Positions 8,530-15,119 of a stretch of DNA of 32,071 nt are shown piece by piece. A model generated the notes under the pieces. That model did no database searches. It was not told the origin of the DNA and saw only the letters and a list, made by a program, of their open reading frames with translations. Each line of letters starts with the position of its first letter. Within the stretch, counting starts at the first letter, position 1. The position numbers and the translations under genes are program-made. This DNA is from Alphaproteobacteria bacterium (lineage in GTDB: Bacteria > Pseudomonadota > Alphaproteobacteria > Sphingomonadales > Sphingomonadaceae), in the NCBI GenBank assembly GCA_030431875.1, contig JAUIIG010000034.1:1-32071 (forward strand), in the 5' to 3' direction.

Positions 8530-8742
8530 GTGGCCGCCCCCAAGAAGCAACCCGCCAAGAAGGCCTTTGCCCTGCGGCTCGACCCGGCGCTCCACGATGC
8601 AGTGGAGCGCCTTGCCGCGGGCGAATTGCGTTCGGTGAATGCCGAGATAGAAGTACTGCTGCGCGAGGCGCTGGCGAAACGCGGCATCAAGGTGCCTCTA
8701 TCGGACCGTCCGCGCCGGGGGCGTCCGCCCAAGGGGGAGTGA
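8530..8742 (+). CDS. Ribbon-helix-helix DNA-binding protein with AT-hook-like tail
   Basis: A 70-residue protein starting at GTG 8530, fixed by the strong ribosome site AGGAGG at 8519-8524 five bases upstream. The basic N-terminus (KKQPAKKA) leads into FALRLDPALHDAVERLA and SVNAEIEVLLREAL, the strand-helix-helix pattern of Arc/CopG/HicB-type regulators, which dimerise and insert a two-stranded sheet into the major groove. The tail RPRRGRPPKGE (60-70) contains the RGRP core of an AT-hook, a minor-groove binder for AT-rich DNA. No toxin gene is adjacent, so an antitoxin role is unlikely. Its neighbours are the SPFH gene upstream and a flavin oxidoreductase 4 bases downstream. Autoregulation through the AT-rich palindrome at 7564-7579 is the simplest hypothesis. 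Confidence 0.85.
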   Translation: MAAPKKQPAKKAFALRLDPALHDAVERLAAGELRSVNAEIEVLLREALAKRGIKVPLSDRPRRGRPPKGE

Positions 8743-8746
8743 GGGT

Positions 8747-9763
8747 ATGAAGTTCGGGGTGTTCGACCATGTCGACGACAGCGGATTGCCCTTGCCCGAC
8801 CACCTCGAAGCGCGCCTGCAACTGGCCGAAACTTACGACCGGCTGGGTTTCCATGCCTACCATGTCGCCGAACACCACGGCACCCCGTTGGGCCATGCGC
8901 CGTCACCGGGGATCTACCTTGCTGCCCTGGCGCAGCGAACCCGGCAGCTGCGGTTCGGCCCGCTCGTCTACCTGCTGCCACTCTACCACCCGCTGCGCCT
9001 GATCGAGGAAGTCGCCACGCTGGATGCCTTGTCCGGCGGGCGGCTGGAATTGGGCTATGGCCGCGGCGTCTCACCCATCGAGATGGGCTTCTATGGCGTG
9101 GACATGGCCGAACAGCAGGACCTGACTGCCGAGACTTTCGAGGTGCTGATCAAGGGCCTGACCAGTGAAAGCCTGACGCACGAAGGCCGTTTCTTCCTGT
9201 TTGACGGTGTGCCGATGGTGCAGCGCTGTGTGCAGCAGCCGCACCCGCCGCTGTGGTACGGCACCAATGCCCCCGGCTCGGTGGAACGCTGCGCCCGGCA
9301 GCGGGTCAACATGGTGACCCTGCTGGCAGGAGAAGCGATGCACGCAATGATCTCCGGCTATCGCCAAGCCTATGTCGCCTCGGGCGGCGATCCCGTTGCC
9401 ATGCCGCTGCTCGGTGTCGGGCGGCACGTTGTCGTTGCCGAGACCGACGCAGAGGCCCGCGCGCTTGCCGGTCCGGCCTTCGCCCGCTGGCGCGCCAGCT
9501 TCGTGCAGTTGTGGGAAGCGCGCGGAGGCGACAATCCCTTCGTCAGGAACTTCCCAAAGGACTGGGACGCGTTGGTCGCTACCGGTGCCGCCGTTGCCGG
9601 ATCGCCTGCAACCGTGCGCAATTTCATCGCTGCCGAAGCGGAGAATGCGGGCTTCACCTATTTCCTTGCCCAACTGGCCTTCGGCGACATGCCGCTTGCC
9701 GCCATGCAGCGATCTGCGGAACTGTTCGGCAGCGAGGTCATGCCCGCCTTGGCAAACGCCTGA
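8747..9763 (+). CDS. LLM-class flavin-dependent oxidoreductase (luciferase-like)
   Basis: The 338-residue protein has the TIM-barrel features of the bacterial luciferase family: FHAYHVAEHHGTPLGHAP with the paired histidines, RLRFGPLVYLLPLYHPLRL-type strand three, and SGGRLELGYGRGVSPIEM as the phosphate/flavin loop. Members are cytoplasmic monooxygenases or oxidoreductases using FMNH2 or F420; this one lacks anything that fixes cofactor or substrate. ATG 8747 lies four bases after the RHH stop, with GAGGG just before it, so the three genes 7600-9763 are very likely one transcript. Family members with this N-terminus (MKFGVFDHVD) are often annotated as alkanal monooxygenase-like, but that name is not evidence of luminescence. 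There is no luxB-like partner. Confidence 0.9.
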   Translation: MKFGVFDHVDDSGLPLPDHLEARLQLAETYDRLGFHAYHVAEHHGTPLGHAPSPGIYLAALAQRTRQLRFGPLVYLLPLYHPLRLIEEVATLDALSGGRLELGYGRGVSPIEMGFYGVDMAEQQDLTAETFEVLIKGLTSESLTHEGRFFLFDGVPMVQRCVQQPHPPLWYGTNAPGSVERCARQRVNMVTLLAGEAMHAMISGYRQAYVASGGDPVAMPLLGVGRHVVVAETDAEARALAGPAFARWRASFVQLWEARGGDNPFVRNFPKDWDALVATGAAVAGSPATVRNFIAAEAENAGFTYFLAQLAFGDMPLAAMQRSAELFGSEVMPALANA

Positions 9764-9803
9764 CTTTAAGGCCCATTAACCCTTTTCCGCTAGGCCTGCA
9801 GGC

Positions 9804-10805
9804 ATGATGACGCATGCCCTACGCCCGCTGCCCCCGCGTGTTTCGCCGCGCCTGTCGCTGCGCCTGATCGGCGTCGTCGCTGCGCTTGCCGTTGCTGCCA
9901 TCCCGATGGCTACGCTGCTGGCGCAGGATCGCACTGCCAGTTTCACCGTGGTCGAAACCGGGCGCGGCTATGACCGGCTGCAGGATGCCGTGAACGCCAT
10001 CGGCGGCGCCAGCGGCACTATCGCCATCGCCCCGGGCCGCTATGAACAGTGCGCGGTGCAGGAAGCCGGGCAGATTTCCTACCTTGCTACCGAACCAGGC
10101 TCTGCCGTTTTCGACGGGGTCACCTGCGAAGGCAAGGCGGCGCTCGTCCTGCGTGGCAGCAGCGCAGAAGTGGCGGGCCTGGTGTTCGAGAACATGCGCG
10201 TGCCCGACTACAACGGTGCCGGCATACGGCTGGAACAGGGCAACCTGACCGTCGCCCAGTCGTGGTTCCGCGACAGCCAGCAGGGCATCCTGACGCATGA
10301 TGACCAGACCGGACAACTGGTAATCGACCGGAGCACCTTCACCCGTCTTGGCACCTGCGAAGGCGCTGGCGGCTGTGCGCACTCGATCTACACCGGCGAA
10401 TATGGCCACGTCCGCATCACCCGCAGCCGTTTCGAGGAAGGGCGCGGCGGCCACTACGTGAAGGCCCGCGCGATCCGCGTGGACATCGCCAGCTCCAGCT
10501 TCGACGACGCCCACGGACGCGGCACCAACTACATGATTGACCTGCCGGGCGGCGCCTCGGGCCAGATCAGCAACAACTGGTTCGTGCAGGGGCAGGACAA
10601 GGAAAACTACGCTGCCTTCATCGCCGTGGCCGCCGAAGGCCGCCAGCATGACAGCTCCGCCTTGCAGGTGGTCGGAAACGATGCGCGCTTCGCTACTGGC
10701 GTCGATCGCAATTCGATCTTCGTGGCGGACTGGTCGGGCGACATGCGCGGCGTGGGCGAGAACCGCCTCGACCGCCGCCTGACGCGCTACGAGGTCATCC
10801 GCTAG
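9804..10805 (+). CDS. Secreted right-handed beta-helix repeat protein, function unknown
   Basis: A 333-residue protein with an N-terminal hydrophobic segment (about 20-40) ending LLAQD, read as a signal peptide or anchor. The body consists of short repeated strands with Asn/Asp turns, for example GAGIRLEQGNLTVAQSWF, GILTHDDQTGQLVIDRSTF and VRITRSRFEEG. This is the pattern of pectate-lyase-like parallel beta-helix proteins. DRLQDAVNAIGG and TIAIAPGRYEQ near 58-82 form the usual N-terminal cap. Four or more cysteines (including C83 and C108, and CEGAGGC) could form disulfides in the periplasm. I cannot name a substrate; catalytic residues are not evident. It lies 62 bases ahead of psd on the same strand. 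A decayed copy of its last codons sits just after psd. Confidence 0.75.
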   Translation: MMTHALRPLPPRVSPRLSLRLIGVVAALAVAAIPMATLLAQDRTASFTVVETGRGYDRLQDAVNAIGGASGTIAIAPGRYEQCAVQEAGQISYLATEPGSAVFDGVTCEGKAALVLRGSSAEVAGLVFENMRVPDYNGAGIRLEQGNLTVAQSWFRDSQQGILTHDDQTGQLVIDRSTFTRLGTCEGAGGCAHSIYTGEYGHVRITRSRFEEGRGGHYVKARAIRVDIASSSFDDAHGRGTNYMIDLPGGASGQISNNWFVQGQDKENYAAFIAVAAEGRQHDSSALQVVGNDARFATGVDRNSIFVADWSGDMRGVGENRLDRRLTRYEVIR

Positions 10806-10867
10806 AACGAGCCTTTGGCGCGAAGGCCAAGCCCTGCTAGGCGCTGGCTCCGACAAGGAGACTTCGC

Positions 10868-11710
10868 ATGGCAGGCCCGTTCATCTGGTTGCAGCAAGCG
10901 CTGCCGCATCATGCGGTCTCGCGCCTTGCGGGCAGGTTTGCCGACAGCGAAAAGCCGTGGCTGAAAGACCGGCTGATCCGTCGCTTCGCTGCCACCTACG
11001 ACGTCGACATGAGCGAGGCCGCGCGGCCGATCGAGGCCTATGCCAGCTTCAACGACTTCTTCACCCGCGAGCTGAAGCCCGGCGCGCGCCCCTTGGCCGA
11101 TGCGGCGAGCCATGTCCTCTCCCCCGCTGACGGCGCGATCAGCCAGATCGGGCAAATCGAGGGCGGACGGATATTCCAGGCCAAGGGTCGCCACTTCACT
11201 GCCGCACAGTTGCTGGCCGGGGACAAGGCGGCGGCAGAACGCTTCGCTGGCGGCAGCTTCGCGACGATCTACCTCAGCCCCAAGGACTATCACCGCGTCC
11301 ACATGCCCGCTGGCGGCAGCTTGCGCTCCACGCGCTACATTCCCGGTGAACTCTTCTCGGTGAACCAGGTGACGGCGGAGAACGTCGACGGCCTGTTCGC
11401 CCGCAACGAACGCCTTGCCTGCCTGTTCGACGGGCCACACGGCAGCTTCGCCAATGTCATGGTGGGCGCGATGATTGTCGCCGGGATCGCCACCGTGTGG
11501 CAGGGCCGGGTCGAGGCCCATGCGACAAGGCTGAAGGTGCAGGACTTTGCCGAAGGCGATCACCGCTTTGCTGCTGGTGACGAGATGGGCCGGTTCTTCC
11601 TCGGCTCCACCGCCGTGCTGCTGTTCGAACCGGGCCGCGTCGCGTGGCTTGAGGATCTCAAGGCTGGCGACCCAGTGCGCATGGGTCAGGCGCTGGGGCG
11701 CTGGCTCTAG
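10868..11710 (+). CDS. psd: Phosphatidylserine decarboxylase proenzyme
   Basis: Psd converts phosphatidylserine to phosphatidylethanolamine at the inner membrane. The 280-residue proenzyme cleaves itself to generate a pyruvoyl group: the LGST motif is at 245-248, so cleavage falls between G246 and S247. The rest of the processing triad is visible as D88 (SPADGAIS) and H145 in DYHRVHMP (140-147). The spacing matches the E. coli-type proteobacterial enzyme, which is slightly longer. Start ATG 10868 has AAGGAG 7 bases upstream. In many related genomes psd is followed by the phosphatidylserine synthase gene pssA; here it is followed by a short gene remnant and a convergent unrelated gene, so pssA must lie elsewhere. 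Confidence 0.96.
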   Translation: MAGPFIWLQQALPHHAVSRLAGRFADSEKPWLKDRLIRRFAATYDVDMSEAARPIEAYASFNDFFTRELKPGARPLADAASHVLSPADGAISQIGQIEGGRIFQAKGRHFTAAQLLAGDKAAAERFAGGSFATIYLSPKDYHRVHMPAGGSLRSTRYIPGELFSVNQVTAENVDGLFARNERLACLFDGPHGSFANVMVGAMIVAGIATVWQGRVEAHATRLKVQDFAEGDHRFAAGDEMGRFFLGSTAVLLFEPGRVAWLEDLKAGDPVRMGQALGRWL

Positions 11711-11711
11711 C

Positions 11712-11759
11712 GGCGATGCGCCTTGACCGGCGCCTGCGCGCTACGAAGTCATTCGCTGA
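11712..11759 (+). pseudogene. Decayed duplicate of the 3' end of the beta-helix gene
   Basis: Bases 11720-11759 align with the last 41 bases of the beta-helix gene (10765-10805). One base is missing (after 11735, matching A10782), and four clear substitutions are all third-position, silent changes in the LDRRL...RYEVIR frame (Leu, Arg, Glu, Ile codons); the stop is TGA instead of TAG. Weaker similarity reaches back to the psd stop. The silent-change pattern says this was once translated sequence. It is now frameshifted and has no start. Confidence 0.65.
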
Positions 11760-12461
11760 CTAGTGAAGCCATTCGCCGGACAGACCATACTCGCGGGTGA
11801 TTTCGCCTGCGCGTAAAGCTGCCAGCTTGATGTCGATATCGATCTCGAGGAAGGCGGTCTGCAGATAGCCCGATGCCACTTCGTCGCCATGGGTCGCAGC
11901 CACGACGAACCATGCCAGGGCCTCTTGCGGGTCTGGCGCAGTCCCTTCGCCGAGCATGTACATGACCCCGATCTCGTTGAAGGCATGGGCATTGCCACCG
12001 CGCGCCGCTGCCTCGAAGCTGGAGCGGGCAGCGGCGAAGTCCTGCGGCGTGCCGCGTCCGCCCGCATGCATCACGCCCATTGAGAGCATGGCATTGGTCC
12101 ACCCTTGCGCTGCGGCCGCTTCGAACAGTGCCATGGCTTCTTCGGCTGAACCGCAACCACATTCGCCCTGATCCATCATGGTGCCCAGACGCCACTGCGC
12201 ATGTGGCACGCCCATGTCGGCGGCCTTGCGGTACTGGCGCGCGGCCATGGCAAGGTCCTGATCCACCACCCTGCCAGAGTCGTAAAACCAGCCGAGATAG
12301 TCGATAGCATCGGCATCGCCCTGGCCGGCGGCCTGTTCCACGAGATTGAAGGCTGCCTGTTCTTCGCCATCGTTCATCAGCTGGCTCGCCTGGTCCGTTG
12401 CGTCGCTGCCCATGAGCGCGAATCCGGCCAGCATCAGCAAGGGTATCCTGGCAAGCTTCAT
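11760..12461 (-). CDS. Sel1-repeat (TPR-like) exported protein
   Basis: The protein is 233 residues from ATG 12461; a TTG three bases earlier is possible, but GGGAGAA lies at a better distance from the ATG. The N-terminus MKLARIPLLMLAGFALMG is a signal peptide. Sel1-like repeats follow, recognisable from ADAIDYLGWFYDSGRVVDQD, PHAQWRLGTMMDQGECG, TNAMLSMGVMHAGGRGTPQD and AHAFNEIGVMYMLGEGTAPD, each about 36 residues. Sel1 repeats form helical solenoids for protein-protein contacts, often in envelope signalling or assembly. There is no catalytic domain. A good -10 box TATACT (12493-12498 read on this strand) precedes it. It is convergent with psd, and its stop touches the beta-helix remnant. Confidence 0.85.
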   Translation of the reverse strand: MKLARIPLLMLAGFALMGSDATDQASQLMNDGEEQAAFNLVEQAAGQGDADAIDYLGWFYDSGRVVDQDLAMAARQYRKAADMGVPHAQWRLGTMMDQGECGCGSAEEAMALFEAAAAQGWTNAMLSMGVMHAGGRGTPQDFAAARSSFEAAARGGNAHAFNEIGVMYMLGEGTAPDPQEALAWFVVAATHGDEVASGYLQTAFLEIDIDIKLAALRAGEITREYGLSGEWLH

Positions 12462-12492
12462 CAATGGTTCTCCCGGTTTTTGCTCAAGTTAC

Positions 12493-12498
12493 AGTATA
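12493..12498 (-). promoter_or_regulatory. Possible -10 element for the Sel1 gene
   Basis: TATACT on the minus strand, 31 bases upstream of ATG 12461, in the 58-base gap after the GNAT gene. No convincing -35 element is found at 16-18 bases, so the promoter is only suggested. Confidence 0.3.
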
Positions 12499-12519
12499 TT
12501 CGCCGGATAACGAAATGCG

Positions 12520-13017
12520 TCACCCAAAGGCGCGTGCGTAGCTGATCTCGGCGGCCGGGATCGGTGCGCCGAAGCTCTTCACCTGCAGGTATTCGCCCAA
12601 GTCGCCCGGTAGCGTCATCGGCGTATGCTGCGCGTAGCCGAAGCGGGCATAGAGGATCGGATCGCCGAGCACGGTTATTCCCTTCGCGCCCTGATTGCGC
12701 ATCGCCGCTTCGCCCGCCTCCATAAGTGCGCGGCCGATGCCCTTGCCCTGGGCGGTAGGGGCGACGGCCACCGGCCCGACCACCATCCAGCCTTCCTCGC
12801 CATTCGAGAGCCGTGCTGTGGAGTAGGTCGCTTGTCCCACCACATCGTCGCCTTCCACCACCACCAACGACAGCAACAGGTCACCATCGGCACGCAGCCG
12901 ATCGATCACGTCCGCCTCGTCGCCGTCGGAATAGGGATGTCCCTCGAAAGCGGCGAGCACCATGGCGCGTATCGCCGGTTCGTCGCCGGGCAATTCCTCG
13001 CGGATCGACCAGCTCAC
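12520..13017 (-). CDS. GNAT family N-acetyltransferase (YhbS-like)
   Basis: The protein is 165 residues from GTG 13017. That GTG overlaps the ribA stop by four bases (GTGA), which fixes the start and implies translational coupling. The acetyl-CoA motif is seen as VGPVAVAPTAQGKGIGRALM (pyrophosphate-binding Q/R-x-x-G-x-G), followed by EAAMRNQGAKGITVLGDP and YARFGYAQHTP, features of the predicted acetyltransferase YhbS group. The substrate is unknown; YhbS-like proteins are cytoplasmic. Its place at the end of xthA-ribA suggests only co-transcription, and no functional link to riboflavin is apparent. The frame is open well upstream through ribA, but that extension is an out-of-frame shadow. Confidence 0.88.
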   Translation of the reverse strand: MSWSIREELPGDEPAIRAMVLAAFEGHPYSDGDEADVIDRLRADGDLLLSLVVVEGDDVVGQATYSTARLSNGEEGWMVVGPVAVAPTAQGKGIGRALMEAGEAAMRNQGAKGITVLGDPILYARFGYAQHTPMTLPGDLGEYLQVKSFGAPIPAAEISYARAFG

Positions 13018-14051
13018 GCCAGCAGGTGGCCCGCGCGGTCGCGCTTGGTGGCGAGGTAGCGCACATTGTGAGGGTTGGCGGGCAGCTGGTGCGCCACGCG
13101 TTCTGTGACCTTCACCCCCGCATCCTCCAGTGCCACCACCTTTTCGAGGTTGTTGGTCATCAGCCGCACTTCGGCGATCCCCAACAGGTCCAGCATCCGC
13201 GCGGCGAGCGGGAAGTCGCGGGCTTCCTCGGGCAGGCCAAGGCGGCGGTTGGCTTCCAGCGTGTCGACGCCTTCGTCCTGCAGGCGGTAGGCGCGCAGCT
13301 TGTTGACCAGGCCGATGCCGCGCCCTTCCTGCCGCATGTAAAGCAGCACGCCCCAGCCGCCCTCGCGTCCGGCCTCGGCCATGGCGGCAAGCGCGGCGTC
13401 CAGTTGCGGGCCGCAGTCGCACTTGAGGCTGCCGAAGATGTCGCCGGTCAGGCATTCGGAATGCAGCCGCACCAGCGGCACCGAATCGAGCGAACGCGCC
13501 CCCAGCACCAGTGCCACGTGTTCGCGCATGTCGCCCGGCGCGCGGAAGACGACGATTTCGGCCTCCTCCTCTGCCGTGATGGGCAGGCGCGCGCGGGTGG
13601 CGATGGCCAGGGTCTGCGGGTCTTTCCAGGCGGCGAGGTCCACCGAATTGAGCGTCACCGGCTCGCCTGCCGGATCGGGATCGACAAGGAAAGCGGGCAG
13701 GACGCCCGCGATCCGCGCCAGCTCCAGCGCCACCTTGGCCGCGGTCATCCATTCCAGCTGCTCGGCGAGGAACGGACCCTTCAGCGGGTTCACGCTGTCG
13801 AGCGCGGGATCGGCAATCGGCAGGGCGTGCGGGATATCGAGCGGGTCGGCCGCGCGCATCAGCACCGGCGAATGGCCGTCCGCCGCCGCGCGCTGGTTGG
13901 TAAGCTTGAGGGTCTCGGCCCGTGCCGCCGAGATCAGCATGTGATCCGAGCGCGCTTCACTGGTGAAAGCGGTTTCCACCGGCAGCAGCACCGGGGCATC
14001 TCCCACCTTGATCGGCCAGCCATGGCGCAAGGCGTCGACCGCCTGCGCCAC
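13014..14051 (-). CDS. ribA: GTP cyclohydrolase II with non-RibB N-terminal half
   Basis: GTP cyclohydrolase II performs the first committed step of riboflavin synthesis, opening GTP to a pyrimidine. The C-terminal half (about 165-345) has RLHSECLTGD, the zinc cysteines C200, C211 and C213, RQEGRGIGLVNKLRAYRLQD, and the closing NPHNVRYLATKRDRAGHLL. The first 150 residues are not a DHBP synthase (RibB) domain and I cannot assign them. The start is uncertain: GTG 14051 has no ribosome site. The frame stays open 36 bases further to a CTG at 14087 with GGAG 8 bases upstream, overlapping the xthA stop as CTGA; no ATG, GTG or TTG lies between. The ERRVAQAVDALRHGW region around the GTG looks protein-like on both sides. 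The gene follows xthA and overlaps the GNAT gene. Confidence 0.93.
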   Translation of the reverse strand: MAQAVDALRHGWPIKVGDAPVLLPVETAFTSEARSDHMLISAARAETLKLTNQRAAADGHSPVLMRAADPLDIPHALPIADPALDSVNPLKGPFLAEQLEWMTAAKVALELARIAGVLPAFLVDPDPAGEPVTLNSVDLAAWKDPQTLAIATRARLPITAEEEAEIVVFRAPGDMREHVALVLGARSLDSVPLVRLHSECLTGDIFGSLKCDCGPQLDAALAAMAEAGREGGWGVLLYMRQEGRGIGLVNKLRAYRLQDEGVDTLEANRRLGLPEEARDFPLAARMLDLLGIAEVRLMTNNLEKVVALEDAGVKVTERVAHQLPANPHNVRYLATKRDRAGHLLA

Positions 14052-14083
14052 GCGGCGTTCGGGAGAGGGAGGGGCCGCGTCGC

Positions 14084-14872
14084 TCAGATGTCGAACTCCG
14101 TGATCAGTGGCACGTGGTCGCTGGGCTTTTCCCAGTCACGGGTGTGTTCGGCAATGCGGTGCGTGCGGCTTTGCGCTGCAAGGTCAGGCGAGGCCCACAT
14201 GTGATCGAGGCGACGGCCACGATCCTTGCCCTGCCAGTAGGTGCGATAGGACCACCACGAGTAGTTGCGCTCCGGCGCGGGGATGTGCTTGCGGCCAAGG
14301 TCAACCCAGTCGTGCGCGGCCTGCAGCTTGCCCAGCGTCTCCACCTCCAGCGGGGTGTGGCTGACCACCTTGAGCAGGGCCTTGTGATTGTAGACGTCGC
14401 ATTCGAGGGGGGCGATGTTGAAGTCGCCGACCAGCAGGGTGGGGCGGTCGATCCGTTCCGACCAGCGCGTCATGCGTTCGAGGAAGTCAAGCTTCTGGCC
14501 GAACTTGGGATTGACCTCGCGGTCCGCGACGTCGCCGCCCGCAGGGATATAAACGTTTTCCAGCAGCAGCCCGCCGGCAGAGGGGATTTCGACCCCGACA
14601 TGGCGCGCCTCGCCATTGTCCTGCCAGTCGTGGCGCGAGAATTCGCTCATCGGCAGGCGGCTGACCGTGGCGACGCCGTGGTAACCCTTCTGCCCGTGCA
14701 CCGCCTGGTGCTCGTAGCCCAGCTCGGCAAAGGCCTTGGCGGGGAATTGGTGCTCCTGGCACTTGATTTCCTGCAGGCACAGCACGTCGGGCGCAGCTTC
14801 CTTCAGGAACTGCTCGACAAGGGGCATGCGCAGGCGGACGGAATTGATGTTCCAGGTGGCGACAGAGATCAT
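14084..14872 (-). CDS. xthA: Exodeoxyribonuclease III
   Basis: ExoIII is the major AP endonuclease and 3'-repair exonuclease in base-excision repair. From ATG 14872 the protein is 262 residues, close to the E. coli enzyme; an upstream in-frame GTG (14881) would add three residues and is less likely. Metal and catalytic residues are visible in their usual places: CLQEIKCQE (E35), Y108 in ENVYIP, D150 and N152 in GDFNIAP, and the final D252-H253 in SDHVP. YSWWSYR and RRLDHMWAS complete the fold signatures. It is the first gene of xthA-ribA-GNAT. A strong terminator ends only 28 bases before the start codon, so either a very short leader or regulated readthrough is needed. Confidence 0.95.
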   Translation of the reverse strand: MISVATWNINSVRLRMPLVEQFLKEAAPDVLCLQEIKCQEHQFPAKAFAELGYEHQAVHGQKGYHGVATVSRLPMSEFSRHDWQDNGEARHVGVEIPSAGGLLLENVYIPAGGDVADREVNPKFGQKLDFLERMTRWSERIDRPTLLVGDFNIAPLECDVYNHKALLKVVSHTPLEVETLGKLQAAHDWVDLGRKHIPAPERNYSWWSYRTYWQGKDRGRRLDHMWASPDLAAQSRTHRIAEHTRDWEKPSDHVPLITEFDI

Positions 14873-14900
14873 GGATTGCACCTAGGCTGGAGGCGCAGAT

Positions 14901-14940
14901 AAAAAAACCCCCGTCGCGGGGGCATGTGCGACGGGGGTTT
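14901..14940 (-). terminator. Strong intrinsic terminator between lolA and xthA
   Basis: AAACCCCCGTCGC (14905-14917) pairs perfectly with GCGACGGGGGTTT (14928-14940), a 13-bp stem around a 10-base loop. On the minus strand the stem is followed at once by a run of seven T's (14907-14901). It would end minus-strand transcription from lolA or the RNA candidate. The plus-strand side also has TTTCGTTTTT but no plus-strand gene feeds it. Confidence 0.9.
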
Positions 14941-15063
14941 CGTTTTTGAGCGTTCGTCACGCTTCACAAGACACGGGCTTTATCGAGGTCAGGGCAACAG
15001 GGGGGAAACCTTGCCTCACCGCGCATCTCTGACTGGGAATCTAGGGATTCGGGGCTGTCTCGC
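14901..15063 (-). ncRNA. Candidate structured RNA (sRNA or leader/3'UTR), about 160 nt
   Basis: On the minus strand four nested or successive helices can be drawn. An outer 8-bp helix joins 15056-15063 (GCGAGACA) to 14966-14973 (TGTCTTGT). Inside it is a hairpin, 15011-15020 with 14987-14997 (GGTGAGGCAA / TTGCCCTGACC), whose loop holds a run of six C's. Next come AGCGT-N5-ACGCT (14949-14963) and the terminator. A -10-like GATATT (15069-15074) would place the start near 15062, at the base of the outer helix. No open reading frame is convincing. It could equally be the lolA 3'UTR. I cannot place it in an RNA family; size and shape loosely resemble 6S RNA, but I do not claim it. Confidence 0.4.
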
Positions 15064-15084
15064 CAATGAATATCACCACCGTCT

Positions 15085-15102
15085 TGTCGTAAATTTACAA
15101 CA
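15085..15102 (-). promoter_or_regulatory. Interrupted 18-bp palindrome upstream of the RNA candidate
   Basis: TGTcGTAAATTTACaACA is palindromic at all but one base pair, with a perfect 10-bp AT-rich core. It starts 18 bases after the lolA stop and overlaps the -35 region expected for the -10-like GATATT at 15069-15074. I cannot match it to a known operator. Confidence 0.4.
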
Positions 15103-15119
15103 TTTCGGCTCCAGACTGT

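Noticed and set aside
8530-8742. Antitoxin of a toxin-antitoxin pair
   Set aside because: The RHH fold allows it, but neither neighbour is a small toxin.
9766-9780. TTAA-N6-TTAAC resembling a CtrA box before the beta-helix gene
   Set aside because: The CtrA consensus needs seven bases between halves; here there are six.
15030-15055. Two adjacent GANTC sites (GAATC and GATTC) as a CcrM regulatory element
   Set aside because: Two such pentamers close together are not rare enough to support regulation; they also form part of a small stem.
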